A stretch of DNA of 33,845 nt, from the NCBI GenBank assembly GCA_017592775.1, contig JAGFNJ010000054.1:1-33845 (forward strand), in the 5' to 3' direction. How positions within the stretch are numbered: position 1 is the first letter of the stretch; every line of letters starts with the position of its first letter. Below the pieces are notes generated by a model that saw nothing but the letters and a program-made list of their open reading frames with translations, did no database searches and had not been told where the DNA came from. A program made the position numbers and the translations under genes. Shown here in pieces: positions 1-8,017 of this stretch. Source of the stretch: Candidatus Accumulibacter conexus (GTDB lineage Bacteria > Pseudomonadota > Gammaproteobacteria > Burkholderiales > Rhodocyclaceae).

Positions 1-2520
1 AACGCCTGGAGCATCCCCGGCGTCGACCTGTCGGCGCTGCCCGACGGCGCCAGCTACACCGTCACCGCCAGCGTCGCGGACGCTGCCGGCAACGCAGCCA
101 GGCCGGCGACCCGGCCGGTCAGCACGACCGACACCGCCGCGCCGACGATCAGCATCGCCGTCGTCGCCGGTAACGACGTCATCGACGATGCCGAAGACAA
201 CAGCGTCACCCTGTCGGGCAGCACCAGCGGCGTCGAGAACGGCCAGACCGTCAGCGTCACCCTGGTCAACTCCGGTGGCACGGTCGTCTACAGCGGCAGC
301 GCCACGGTCAGCAACAACGCCTGGAGCATCCCGGGCGTCGACTTGTCGGCGATGCCCGACGGCGCCGGCTACACCGTCACCGCCAGCGTTTCGGACGCTG
401 CCGGCAACGCCGCCACTCCGGCGACCCGGCCGGTCAGCACGCTGGACACCACCGCGCCGACGATCAGCATCGCCGTCGTCGCCGGTAACGACATCATCGA
501 CGACGCCGAAGACAACAGCGTCACCCTGTCGGGCAGCACCAGTGGCGTCGAGAACGGCCAGACCGTCAGCGTCACCCTGGTCAACGCCGGCGGCACCGTC
601 GTCTACAGCGGCAGCGCCACGGTCAGCAACAACGCCTGGAGCATTCCCGGTGTCGACCTGTCGGCGCTGCCCGACGGTGCGAGCTACACCGTCACCGCCA
701 GCGTCTCGGACGCCGCCGGAAACGCCGCCACGCCGGCGACCCGGCCGGTCAGCACCGTGGACACCACCGCGCCGACGATCAGCATCGCCGTCGTCGCCGG
801 CGACGACGTCATTGACGACGCCGAGGACAACAGCGTCGCCCTGTCGGGCAGCACCAGCGGCGTCGAGAATGGCCAGGTCGTCAGCGTCACCCTGCGCGAC
901 AGCGGCGGTGCCGTCGTCTACAGCGGCAGCGCCACGGTCAGCAACAACGCCTGGAGCATTCCCGGCGTAGACCTGTCGGCCTTGCCCGACGGTGCGAGCT
1001 ACACCGTCACCGCCAGCGTTTCGGACGCTGCCGGCAACGCCGCGACTCCAGCGACGCGGCCGGTCAGCACGCTGGACACCACCGCGCCGACGATCAGCAT
1101 CGCCGTCGTCGCCGGTAACGACATCATCGACGACGCCGAAGACAACAGCGTCACCCTGTCGGGCAGCACCAGCGGCGTCGAGAACGGCCAGACCGTCAGC
1201 GTCACCCTGGTCAACTCCGGTGGCACGGTCGTCTACAGCGGCAGCGCCACGGTCAGCAACAACGCCTGGAGCATCCCCGGCGTAGACCTGTCGGCCTTGC
1301 CTGACGGCGCCGGCTACACCGTCACCGCCAGCGTCACGGACGCGGCCGGCAACGCAGCCACTCCGGCGACCCGGCCGGTCAGCACCGTCGACACCACCGC
1401 GCCGACGATCAGCATCGCCGTCGTCGCCGGTAACGACGCCATCGACGACGCCGAGGACAACAGCGTCACCCTGTCGGGCACCACCAGCGGCGTCGAGAAC
1501 GGCCAGACCGTCAGCGTCACCCTGGTCAACTCCGGCGGCACCGTCGTCTACAGCGGCAGCGCCACGGTCAGCAACAACGCCTGGAGCATCCCCGGCGTAG
1601 ACCTGTCGGCGCTGCCCGACGGCGCCAGCTACACCGTCACCGCCAGCGTCACGGACGCTGCCGGCAACGCAGCCACGCCGGCGACCCGGCCGGTCAGCAC
1701 GATCGACACCACCGCGCCGACGATCAGCATCGCCGTCGTCGCCGGCGACGACGTGATCGACGACGCCGAAGACAACAGCGTCACCCTGTCGGGCAGCACC
1801 AGTGGCGTCGAGAACGGCCAGGTCGTCAGCGTCACCCTGGTCAATGCCGGCGGCACCGTCGTCTACAGCGGCAGCGCCGTGGTAAGCAACAACGCCTGGA
1901 GCATCCCGGGCGTCGACCTGTCGGCGCTGCCCGACGGCGCCAGCTACACCGTCACCGCCAGCGTCTCGGACGCGGCCGGAAACGCCGCCACTCCGGCGAC
2001 CCGGCCGGTCAACACGCTGGACACCACCGCGCCGACGATCAGCATCGCCGTCGTCGCCGGCGACGACGTCATCGACGACGCCGAGGACAACAGCGTCACG
2101 CTGTCGGGCAGCACGATGGGCGTCGAGAACGGCCAGACCGTCAGCGTCACCCTGGTCAACGCCGGAGGTGCCGTCGTCTACAGCGGCAGCGCCACGGTCA
2201 GCAACAACGCCTGGAGCATCCCCGGCGTAGACCTGTCGGCCTTGCCTGACGGCGCCGGCTACACCGTCACCGCCAGTGTCACGGACGCTGCCGGCAACGC
2301 AGCCACGCCGGCGACCCGGCCGGTCAGCACGATCGACACCACCGCGCCGACGATCAGCATCGCCATCGTCGCCGGTGACGACGTCATCGACGACGCCGAG
2401 GACAACAGCGTCACCCTGTCGGGCAGCACCAGTGGCGTCGAGAACGGCCAGACGGTCAGCGTCACCCTGCGCGACAGCGGTGGTACCGTCGTCTACAGCG
2501 GCAGCGCCACCGTCAGCAAC
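1..2520 (+). repeat. Eight tandem 315-bp coding repeats (Ig-like units)
   Basis: The segment beginning AACGCCTGGAGCAT recurs at 1, 316, 631, 946, 1261, 1576, 1891 and 2206, and a diverged ninth copy (AACGTCTGGAACAT) starts at 2521. The period is exactly 315 bp (105 codons) with no indel between units. Units differ at few positions, for example GND/GDD, QTVS/QVVS, LVNS/LVNA/LRDS, and ASVS/ASVT before DAAGN. The same variants reappear in non-adjacent units, a mosaic that points to unequal crossing-over or gene conversion. The array very likely continues left of the window. Assemblies often collapse such arrays, so the true copy number is uncertain. Confidence 0.95.
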
Positions 2521-5085
2521 AACGTCTGGAACATCCCGGGTGTCGACCTGTCGGCCTTGCCCGACGGCGCCAGCTATACCGTCGCCGCCAGCGTCTCGGA
2601 CGCCGCCGGCAACGCGGCGACGCCGGCGACCAGACCGTTCAGCACGCTGGACACCACCGCCCCGGTTCCGACAATCAGCCTCGACCCGAACATCACGGCC
2701 GACGACATCCTCAACGCCACCGAAGCCCGTGGGTCGGTCACCATCACCGGCACGGTCGGTGGCGAGGCGAAGCTCGGCGATATCGTCACCCTGACCATCA
2801 ACGGCCAGACCTACAGCGGCCCGGTCGTCAACACGGCGGGCGGAATCGGCTTCGCCATCGCCATCCCCGGCGCCGACCTCGCCGCCGACCCCGACCGCAC
2901 CATCGACGCCAGCATCAGCACCACCGACGCTGCTGGCAACAGCGGCAGCGCTGCCACCAGCGAGCGCTACCGCGTTGACGTCAGTGCTGCGGCGTCGATC
3001 GCCGTTGACCCGATCACTGCCGACGACGTTCTCAACGACATCGAGGCAGGAGGCCAGATCACTGTCACGGGAGCGGTTGGTGGTGACGCCGCGCCCGGCG
3101 ACAGGGTGGTGCTGAGGATCAACGGCACCGACTATGTCGGCTCGGTGCTGCCGGGGAACACCTTCAGCATCGACGTTTCCGGTGCCGATCTCGCCGTCGA
3201 TACCCGCTTCCTGGCCTCGGTCAGCGGCTTCGACGATGCGGGCAATCCCTTCGTCGGCACTGCCCTGTCGGAGCACACGGTCGACCGCACGGCCTCGGCG
3301 ACCATCACGGTGGACAACATCACCGCCGACGACCTCTTGACGGCCAGTGAAGCCGCAGGGATGGTTCCGGTGACCGGAACGGTCGGTGGTGACGCCGCGC
3401 CGGGCGACGCGGTCGTGCTGTCGATCAACGGCAACTCCTACGTGACCACGGTTCTTCCCGGCAACACTTTCAGCGTCAACGTCGCCGGAGCCGACCTGGC
3501 GGCCGGCACCCAGTTTACGGCGACGGTCAGCGGCACGGATGCTGCGGGCAATCCCTTCACCGCGACCGATACCTCGACCCATCGCCTCGGTCCGGTGGCG
3601 GTCGATGACCGGTCAATGGTCTACGAACTGCCCGCGCAGCGGATTTATTACAACGATTCCGCAGGAAACATCGGCACCGTGGATCCGACCACCGGCACCC
3701 GCACGCTGATCGGCAATGCCGGCCGGGTTTTCGGTGACATCGCAGTGGGCTCGACCGGAACGCTGTTCGGGATTTCGTTCGAGACCCCGAGTGCGCTCTA
3801 CAGCATCAATCCGGCAACCGGCGCCGCCACGCGCATCGGACCGGTGAGCGGCGCAGGTTTCGTCAATGCTTTGGTCGCCAGCCCTGATGGCCGGCTATTT
3901 GCCGCGGGAAGCAGTGGCGACCTGTTTCAGTTGTCCACCACCACCGGTGCTGCGACCTGGATCGGCAGCTTCGGTTCCGGCCAGTCTTCCGCGGGCGACT
4001 TGCTGTTTGCCAACAATGCGCTCTACCTGTCGACCGACTCTGGGACGATACGCAAGTTCGACCTCGCGACCGGTATTGCCACCACCGCCGTCTCCGGCTT
4101 GCCGAACGACCTCTACAATCTCGCGCAGACCGACGTCGGGACCTATGTCGGCAGCACGTCGGGCGGGCAGATGTATGCCATCGATCTCGCTGCGGGAACC
4201 GCCGTCCGCACCGGTGTTTCGACGGCGCGCGCGCCACAGATGTACGGTTTCGCTGCCGCCGCTGTGGGCGGCCCACTGGTGACGATCACCGGTGACGTGA
4301 CGCCGACGACAGCAGGGCAGGACCGCGATCCCGATGGCTCGACGCTGGCGGTGGTCGGTGTCGTTGCCGGCGACGTCCCGGCGCCTGCGGCAACCGGGGT
4401 GGGTGCAGTCATCAACGGCACCTACGGAACGCTCACCATCGCCGCCGATGGCAGTTACAGCTACGCCCTCGACCATTCCCGAGCAGTCGTTCAGAGCCTC
4501 GGCGCCGGCCAGATTGCCAACGACGTGTTCACCTACACGATCAGCGACGCCGACGGCGCAGTCGATACCGCCACCCTGACCGTCCAGGTCAATGGCGCCA
4601 GCGAAGTCCCGCCACCGGTGAGCACGACGGGTGGCGGCGCCAACGACACGCTCGCTGGCGGCATCGGCGCCGAGACCATGTTGGGTGGCGCCGGCAACGA
4701 CCTGATGAGCGGGGGCCTCGGCGCCGACGTCTTCGCCTGGCGTCTCGCTGACCGCGCGGCGCCAGGGGCGCCGGCCGTCGACACGATCACCGATTTCTCG
4801 GTCGCGCCGCGGGCGGCCGGTGGCGACGTCCTCGACCTGCGTGATCTGCTGCAGGGGGAGAATTCCTCGCCGGGCAGCCTCGACAACTACCTGCACTTCC
4901 GCGTCGAGGGCGGGGCAACGATCGTCGACATCAGCAGTTCAGGCGGTTTCGCGGCCGGCTACAGCGCTGCTGCTGTCGACCAGCAGATCGTCCTCGCCGG
5001 CGTCGACCTTTCTGCCGGTGGCCTGACTACGGACCAACTGATCATTCAGGATCTGCTCAACAGGAACAAGCTGATCACCGACTAG
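1..5085 (+). CDS. Giant RTX/Ig-repeat adhesin, C-terminal part (5'-truncated by window)
   Basis: The frame is open from base 1 to a TAG at 5083-5085, giving 1694 residues of a larger protein; no start is in view. Order in the visible part: eight complete ~105-residue Ig-like repeats (to about residue 887) marked by APTISI, an acidic linker such as GDDVIDDAEDN, and NAWSIPGVDLSALPDG; three diverged ~100-residue Ig-like domains with ITADDxLxxxEA (about 890-1198); a beta-propeller-like stretch (about 1205-1425); a VCBS-type domain (about 1428-1535); four RTX nonapeptides around GGAGNDLMSGGLGADVFAW (about 1541-1578); and a C-terminal region with DTITDFS and VLDLRDLL typical of the VCA0849-type type I secretion signal. 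It is therefore probably exported by an ABC/MFP/TolC machine and displayed at the surface for attachment or biofilm formation. The neighbouring lapG-lapD pair suggests Lap-type control. Acidic Ig linkers and RTX repeats usually bind calcium (family knowledge). The ligand is unknown. Confidence 0.93.
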   Translation, partial: NAWSIPGVDLSALPDGASYTVTASVADAAGNAARPATRPVSTTDTAAPTISIAVVAGNDVIDDAEDNSVTLSGSTSGVENGQTVSVTLVNSGGTVVYSGSATVSNNAWSIPGVDLSAMPDGAGYTVTASVSDAAGNAATPATRPVSTLDTTAPTISIAVVAGNDIIDDAEDNSVTLSGSTSGVENGQTVSVTLVNAGGTVVYSGSATVSNNAWSIPGVDLSALPDGASYTVTASVSDAAGNAATPATRPVSTVDTTAPTISIAVVAGDDVIDDAEDNSVALSGSTSGVENGQVVSVTLRDSGGAVVYSGSATVSNNAWSIPGVDLSALPDGASYTVTASVSDAAGNAATPATRPVSTLDTTAPTISIAVVAGNDIIDDAEDNSVTLSGSTSGVENGQTVSVTLVNSGGTVVYSGSATVSNNAWSIPGVDLSALPDGAGYTVTASVTDAAGNAATPATRPVSTVDTTAPTISIAVVAGNDAIDDAEDNSVTLSGTTSGVENGQTVSVTLVNSGGTVVYSGSATVSNNAWSIPGVDLSALPDGASYTVTASVTDAAGNAATPATRPVSTIDTTAPTISIAVVAGDDVIDDAEDNSVTLSGSTSGVENGQVVSVTLVNAGGTVVYSGSAVVSNNAWSIPGVDLSALPDGASYTVTASVSDAAGNAATPATRPVNTLDTTAPTISIAVVAGDDVIDDAEDNSVTLSGSTMGVENGQTVSVTLVNAGGAVVYSGSATVSNNAWSIPGVDLSALPDGAGYTVTASVTDAAGNAATPATRPVSTIDTTAPTISIAIVAGDDVIDDAEDNSVTLSGSTSGVENGQTVSVTLRDSGGTVVYSGSATVSNNVWNIPGVDLSALPDGASYTVAASVSDAAGNAATPATRPFSTLDTTAPVPTISLDPNITADDILNATEARGSVTITGTVGGEAKLGDIVTLTINGQTYSGPVVNTAGGIGFAIAIPGADLAADPDRTIDASISTTDAAGNSGSAATSERYRVDVSAAASIAVDPITADDVLNDIEAGGQITVTGAVGGDAAPGDRVVLRINGTDYVGSVLPGNTFSIDVSGADLAVDTRFLASVSGFDDAGNPFVGTALSEHTVDRTASATITVDNITADDLLTASEAAGMVPVTGTVGGDAAPGDAVVLSINGNSYVTTVLPGNTFSVNVAGADLAAGTQFTATVSGTDAAGNPFTATDTSTHRLGPVAVDDRSMVYELPAQRIYYNDSAGNIGTVDPTTGTRTLIGNAGRVFGDIAVGSTGTLFGISFETPSALYSINPATGAATRIGPVSGAGFVNALVASPDGRLFAAGSSGDLFQLSTTTGAATWIGSFGSGQSSAGDLLFANNALYLSTDSGTIRKFDLATGIATTAVSGLPNDLYNLAQTDVGTYVGSTSGGQMYAIDLAAGTAVRTGVSTARAPQMYGFAAAAVGGPLVTITGDVTPTTAGQDRDPDGSTLAVVGVVAGDVPAPAATGVGAVINGTYGTLTIAADGSYSYALDHSRAVVQSLGAGQIANDVFTYTISDADGAVDTATLTVQVNGASEVPPPVSTTGGGANDTLAGGIGAETMLGGAGNDLMSGGLGADVFAWRLADRAAPGAPAVDTITDFSVAPRAAGGDVLDLRDLLQGENSSPGSLDNYLHFRVEGGATIVDISSSGGFAAGYSAAAVDQQIVLAGVDLSAGGLTTDQLIIQDLLNRNKLITD

Positions 5086-5133
5086 TTCTCCTGCCCTGCT
5101 TGCCTGCCTGGCGATGCCACCGCCTCCGCCCGT

Positions 5134-5160
5134 CCGGGCTGCCACAGTTGGCCAGCCCGG
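5134..5160. terminator. GC-rich hairpin between convergent adhesin and lapD (possible terminator)
   Basis: CCGGGCTG at 5134-5141 pairs perfectly with CAGCCCGG at 5153-5160. An alternative fold stacks GCCA/TGGC (5141-5144 with 5149-5152) inside a 7-bp outer stem with one bulged base. It lies 49 bp after the adhesin stop and about 80 bp after the lapD stop on the other strand, where a bidirectional terminator would be expected. No T-run follows on either strand, so it is not a canonical intrinsic terminator. The 5086-5238 gap holds nothing else I can support. Confidence 0.4.
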
Positions 5161-5238
5161 GTGGCAGGAGGCGCCCCGGTTGCCGCGGCCCGCACGCTGT
5201 GCGACGACATCCTCGCCAGCGCAACCGCTGCGCGCGGA

Positions 5239-7176
5239 TCAGCCGCCGTAACGGTTCGCTGCCGGCTCCTGCACTGCCGGACCGGTCGCACCGTCGAAAT
5301 CGAGATCGGCGATGGCGGCAAGTTCGTCGGCTGTCGCCACACCTTCGGCGAACACCTGCCAGTCCAGTGCATGGGCGATCGTTGCCAGTCCCTTGAGGAA
5401 AGTCTGATTGCCTCGATTCGATGCGATACCGCCGATGAAGCTGGCATCGACCTTGACGTAGTCCAGCCCGAGGTCGTGCAGCGAGCCGACCTGGCTGAAC
5501 CGGTTGCCGAAATGTTCCAGCCCGACGCGGCAGCCGGCGGCCCTGGCGCCGCGGCAGAACTCACGGAACGCCGCCAGATGTCGCAGGGCGCCGCTTTCGC
5601 CCACTTCCAGCCAGAGCCGCTGGCTTTCGCCCGCAGCACCGGCGAGCAGGCGCAGAAGAGCGTGCCGGAAGGTCTCGTGCGCCAGCGAACTGGCGGCGAG
5701 GTTGACTGCCAGGCCAGGCAACCCAGCGTGCGCCCTCAGTTCGTGCAGCGCCAGGGTCACCGCCGCCAGATCGAGCGCAGGCGTCAGCCTGAGCCGTTCC
5801 GCCGCCGGCAGAAAAACGCCTGCCGGCAACCACTCGCCATGTTCCTCGATCTGCATCCGCAGCGGACCCTCACGGTGCGACAGGCGGCCGGCTGCGTCGA
5901 TCACCGGGAAGGATGCCAGCCGCAGCCACTGGCCGTCGAGGGCTCGGGCGATCGCTTGCGACCATTGCTCGGCAGTCGGCGGCAGTCGTTGCGCTTCGCC
6001 GATTGCCGCCTCACGGATGCAACTGCTGCCGCTTGCCTCGGCTGCCGCCAGCGCGCGGTCTACCCTGGCGAGCAGATCGGCAAGCCCTGTTCCCTGACCC
6101 GCACGCCCGTAGCCGATCCAAGCGAACGCCTCGTCATCGGCATGGGGTCCGCCTGCTTCGCGCAGTGCCGCCAACAGGTCGGCAGCTGCCGCCTGCGGAT
6201 CGCATCCGGTCGACAGCATGACGGCGAAATCGGCACCATTGAGCCGGCCAGCCACAGCCTGCTCGTCCCTCTCTGCGTGCTCCCGTATCGTTGCCGCAAG
6301 GCGATGCAGGAACTCGTCGGTCGTCGAGCGGCCCAGGCGACGGTTGCGTTCGGCCAGATGCGCCAGGCGGATCAGGAGCAGGGTTCCCTGGCCGGCATGC
6401 TCGGCGTCGAGCCACTGCTGCAGTTGGGCCATGAAGTGGCTGCGGTTGGCGAGGCCGGTCAAGGGGTCGAAGTTGGCATCCTGACGGAGCTGCTCGAGTC
6501 GCGCCGCTTCCTCGGTGAAGATCGTGCCGAGTCGCCGGACGGTGGCGTTCATCGCCATCGCCAGCCGCTTCAATTCCGGCACGCCGGGCTCGTCAATGGT
6601 GACGAATCGTCGCTCGGTGATCGCCGTCGCCTGCTCGATTACCGCCTGCAGCGGCGCCTTGAGGCGGCCGACGATGAGCCAGCCGAGTCCTCCGGCGACC
6701 ACGCTGGCCAGCGCCAGTGCCGCGACGACCCGCCAGACACCCTGCCACAGCGCGGTGTAAGCGAAGCGCCGGTTGCTGATCACCGTCAGCGTTCCCACCT
6801 GTTCCCAGCCGCTGCTGATCTGCGCCGTACCCGGTATCGCCGCGATCGGCAGCAACTGGACAAACCACTCGGGTGCGTCCGGATCGTCGGGGATGGCGGA
6901 CTTCTCGACCAAAGTTGCGCCTTCCGGGTCGACGACCCGGATCAGCTCGTAACGGCCGCTGTCGAAGAGCGCTGCCGTGCTCAGTTCGACCATCGCCGCG
7001 TCCGGTTTGCTGAGGCTGATGGCGAGCGCCAGCGCCGTTGCGTTGTCGGCGTTCTTGATCGAGAGTTCGGCTTCGAGGTAGGCGCGCGCGCTCAGCAACG
7101 AAGCGACCAGACTCCCTCCGAAAGCCAGCAGCATGCTGGTGACGATGGCAAGCCAGAACTGGCGATACATGGACAT
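5239..7176 (-). CDS. lapD: LapD-type c-di-GMP receptor (periplasmic sensor, HAMP, degenerate GGDEF and EAL)
   Basis: A 645-residue inner-membrane protein. TM1 is at about residues 8-28, a periplasmic domain at 29-145, TM2 at about 150-170, a HAMP-like helix to about 225, a GGDEF domain at 235-390 (DPLTGLANR present, but the signature is NGADF at 313-317) and an EAL domain at 410-640. The EAL signature reads EGPLR at 436-440, and the usual DDFGTG is EHFGNRFS. Such degenerate motifs are typical of LapD, which binds c-di-GMP without making or cleaving it. W124 in the periplasmic SGWEQVG loop matches the Trp with which LapD grips LapG. The C-terminal DGATGPAV is also LapD-like. I chose ATG at 7176 because GGGAGG lies 9 bases upstream; ATG at 7170 is an alternative. 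It sits 25 bases after lapG and is probably co-transcribed. Role by homology: at high c-di-GMP it holds LapG and so keeps the adhesin on the cell. Confidence 0.92.
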   Translation of the reverse strand: MSMYRQFWLAIVTSMLLAFGGSLVASLLSARAYLEAELSIKNADNATALALAISLSKPDAAMVELSTAALFDSGRYELIRVVDPEGATLVEKSAIPDDPDAPEWFVQLLPIAAIPGTAQISSGWEQVGTLTVISNRRFAYTALWQGVWRVVAALALASVVAGGLGWLIVGRLKAPLQAVIEQATAITERRFVTIDEPGVPELKRLAMAMNATVRRLGTIFTEEAARLEQLRQDANFDPLTGLANRSHFMAQLQQWLDAEHAGQGTLLLIRLAHLAERNRRLGRSTTDEFLHRLAATIREHAERDEQAVAGRLNGADFAVMLSTGCDPQAAAADLLAALREAGGPHADDEAFAWIGYGRAGQGTGLADLLARVDRALAAAEASGSSCIREAAIGEAQRLPPTAEQWSQAIARALDGQWLRLASFPVIDAAGRLSHREGPLRMQIEEHGEWLPAGVFLPAAERLRLTPALDLAAVTLALHELRAHAGLPGLAVNLAASSLAHETFRHALLRLLAGAAGESQRLWLEVGESGALRHLAAFREFCRGARAAGCRVGLEHFGNRFSQVGSLHDLGLDYVKVDASFIGGIASNRGNQTFLKGLATIAHALDWQVFAEGVATADELAAIADLDFDGATGPAVQEPAANRYGG

Positions 7177-7201
7177 GATCGTGATCCTCCCGTCCGGCCC
7201 C

Positions 7202-7921
7202 TCAATGAAAGCCTTCGCTGCGCGCCCGTTGCAGCAGCCTCTCCCAGCGCGAGAGGCGGCCCAGTGGCCCGGCGCTGGCCGTGGTCGTTCCCGCAATGCC
7301 CGGGTAGATCCCCTCGCCGTTGAAACTGAACACCGGCTGCAGGTCGCGGCGCCGCGACGCCGGTTGAATGCTGCCCTGCAGGTTGTCGAGCAGGACCGGT
7401 TCGGCGCGTGCGTTCGCATAGTAGGCGAGGACCATGTGCGCCTGCTGTGCCGTCCCGGTTGCCGTCGGCGTGCTGGCGCGGACGTAGATCAGGCGCATCT
7501 TCCTGACCGGAACGCCGGCAAGCTGCAGCGAGAAGTACTTGGCAATGGCGAAATCCTCGCAATCCCCTCTGCCGCGGCCAATGGTCTCGAGCGGCGTCGC
7601 CCAGTAGTCCGACTCCTGCCAGATCGCCCGATCATCGTCGAAGCCGATGTTCTGGTTGAAGAAATCATTGATTCGCCGCAGTTTCTCGGCATCGCTCAAG
7701 GTGCTCGCCGAGGCCACGAGTCGACCCCAGTCGTGCAGCAGGTTGATCCGGGCGGGACCGAAACGGGCGACGAGCTGTTGCTGCAGGAGCGCCAGATCGG
7801 GGCCGGCGGTTGCATACCAGCTGGCGATGAGCAGCAGCGTGGCGGCGACGCAGACCTGCACGATGGCCGCGCGAGCCGCTGGCGCACGCCGGGGCGGTGC
7901 AAGGCTGGGGAATGTGAGCAA
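7202..7921 (-). CDS. lapG: LapG-type periplasmic transglutaminase-like cysteine protease
   Basis: 239 residues from a TTG start at 7921; a TGA lies three codons upstream in frame, and no ATG fits. A hydrophobic segment at about residues 18-38 acts as signal or anchor. The family catalytic triad is visible: C121 in RGRGDCEDFAIAKY, H162 in AHMVLAYY and D179 in VLLDN. D120, E122 and D123 next to the cysteine could contribute to the calcium site known in LapG. In the family, LapG cuts a di-alanine site in the N-terminal retention module of LapA-type adhesins, releasing them from the outer membrane. The likely substrate is the convergent adhesin at 1-5085, whose N-terminus is outside the window. 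The ribosome-binding site is weak, so the start is the least certain part; GTG at residue 21 would delete part of the hydrophobic segment. Confidence 0.9.
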   Translation of the reverse strand: MLTFPSLAPPRRAPAARAAIVQVCVAATLLLIASWYATAGPDLALLQQQLVARFGPARINLLHDWGRLVASASTLSDAEKLRRINDFFNQNIGFDDDRAIWQESDYWATPLETIGRGRGDCEDFAIAKYFSLQLAGVPVRKMRLIYVRASTPTATGTAQQAHMVLAYYANARAEPVLLDNLQGSIQPASRRRDLQPVFSFNGEGIYPGIAGTTTASAGPLGRLSRWERLLQRARSEGFH

Positions 7922-7973
7922 GAGCGATCAATCCGGGGACATGGGCGGGTGTGTCGCAACGGTCCAAGTGCTG

Positions 7974-7981
7974 AGTATAAT
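7974..7981. promoter_or_regulatory. Shared -10 element between divergent lapG and the TolC-like gene
   Basis: AGTATAAT reads TATAAT on the plus strand (7976-7981), 36 bases before the ATG at 8018, and TATACT on the minus strand (7979-7974), about 53 bases before the lapG TTG. Neither direction has a convincing -35 hexamer at 16-18 bases. Activity in either direction is inferred from the perfect -10 and its position in the 96-bp divergent gap. Confidence 0.45.
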
Positions 7982-8017
7982 GCGCCAACCTCACAGTCCC
8001 GGATCCACTTTGCCGTC

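Noticed and set aside
188-970. A 260-residue plus-strand frame rich in Ser, Pro and Arg within the repeat array
   Set aside because: It is the adhesin repeat read out of frame; the in-frame adhesin translation is family-like throughout.
1-2520. Regularly spaced repeats considered as a CRISPR-like array
   Set aside because: The entire 315-bp unit is conserved, with no unique spacers, and it is an in-frame protein repeat.
54-2801. A ladder of 68-75-residue antisense open frames spaced 315 bp apart
   Set aside because: They recur only because the sense repeat recurs; each is the complement of the same Ig-like unit. Regular spacing here is not evidence of small genes.
5161-7323. A 720-residue plus-strand open frame over lapD
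   Set aside because: It is the shadow of lapD, whose domains and motifs are clear on the minus strand.
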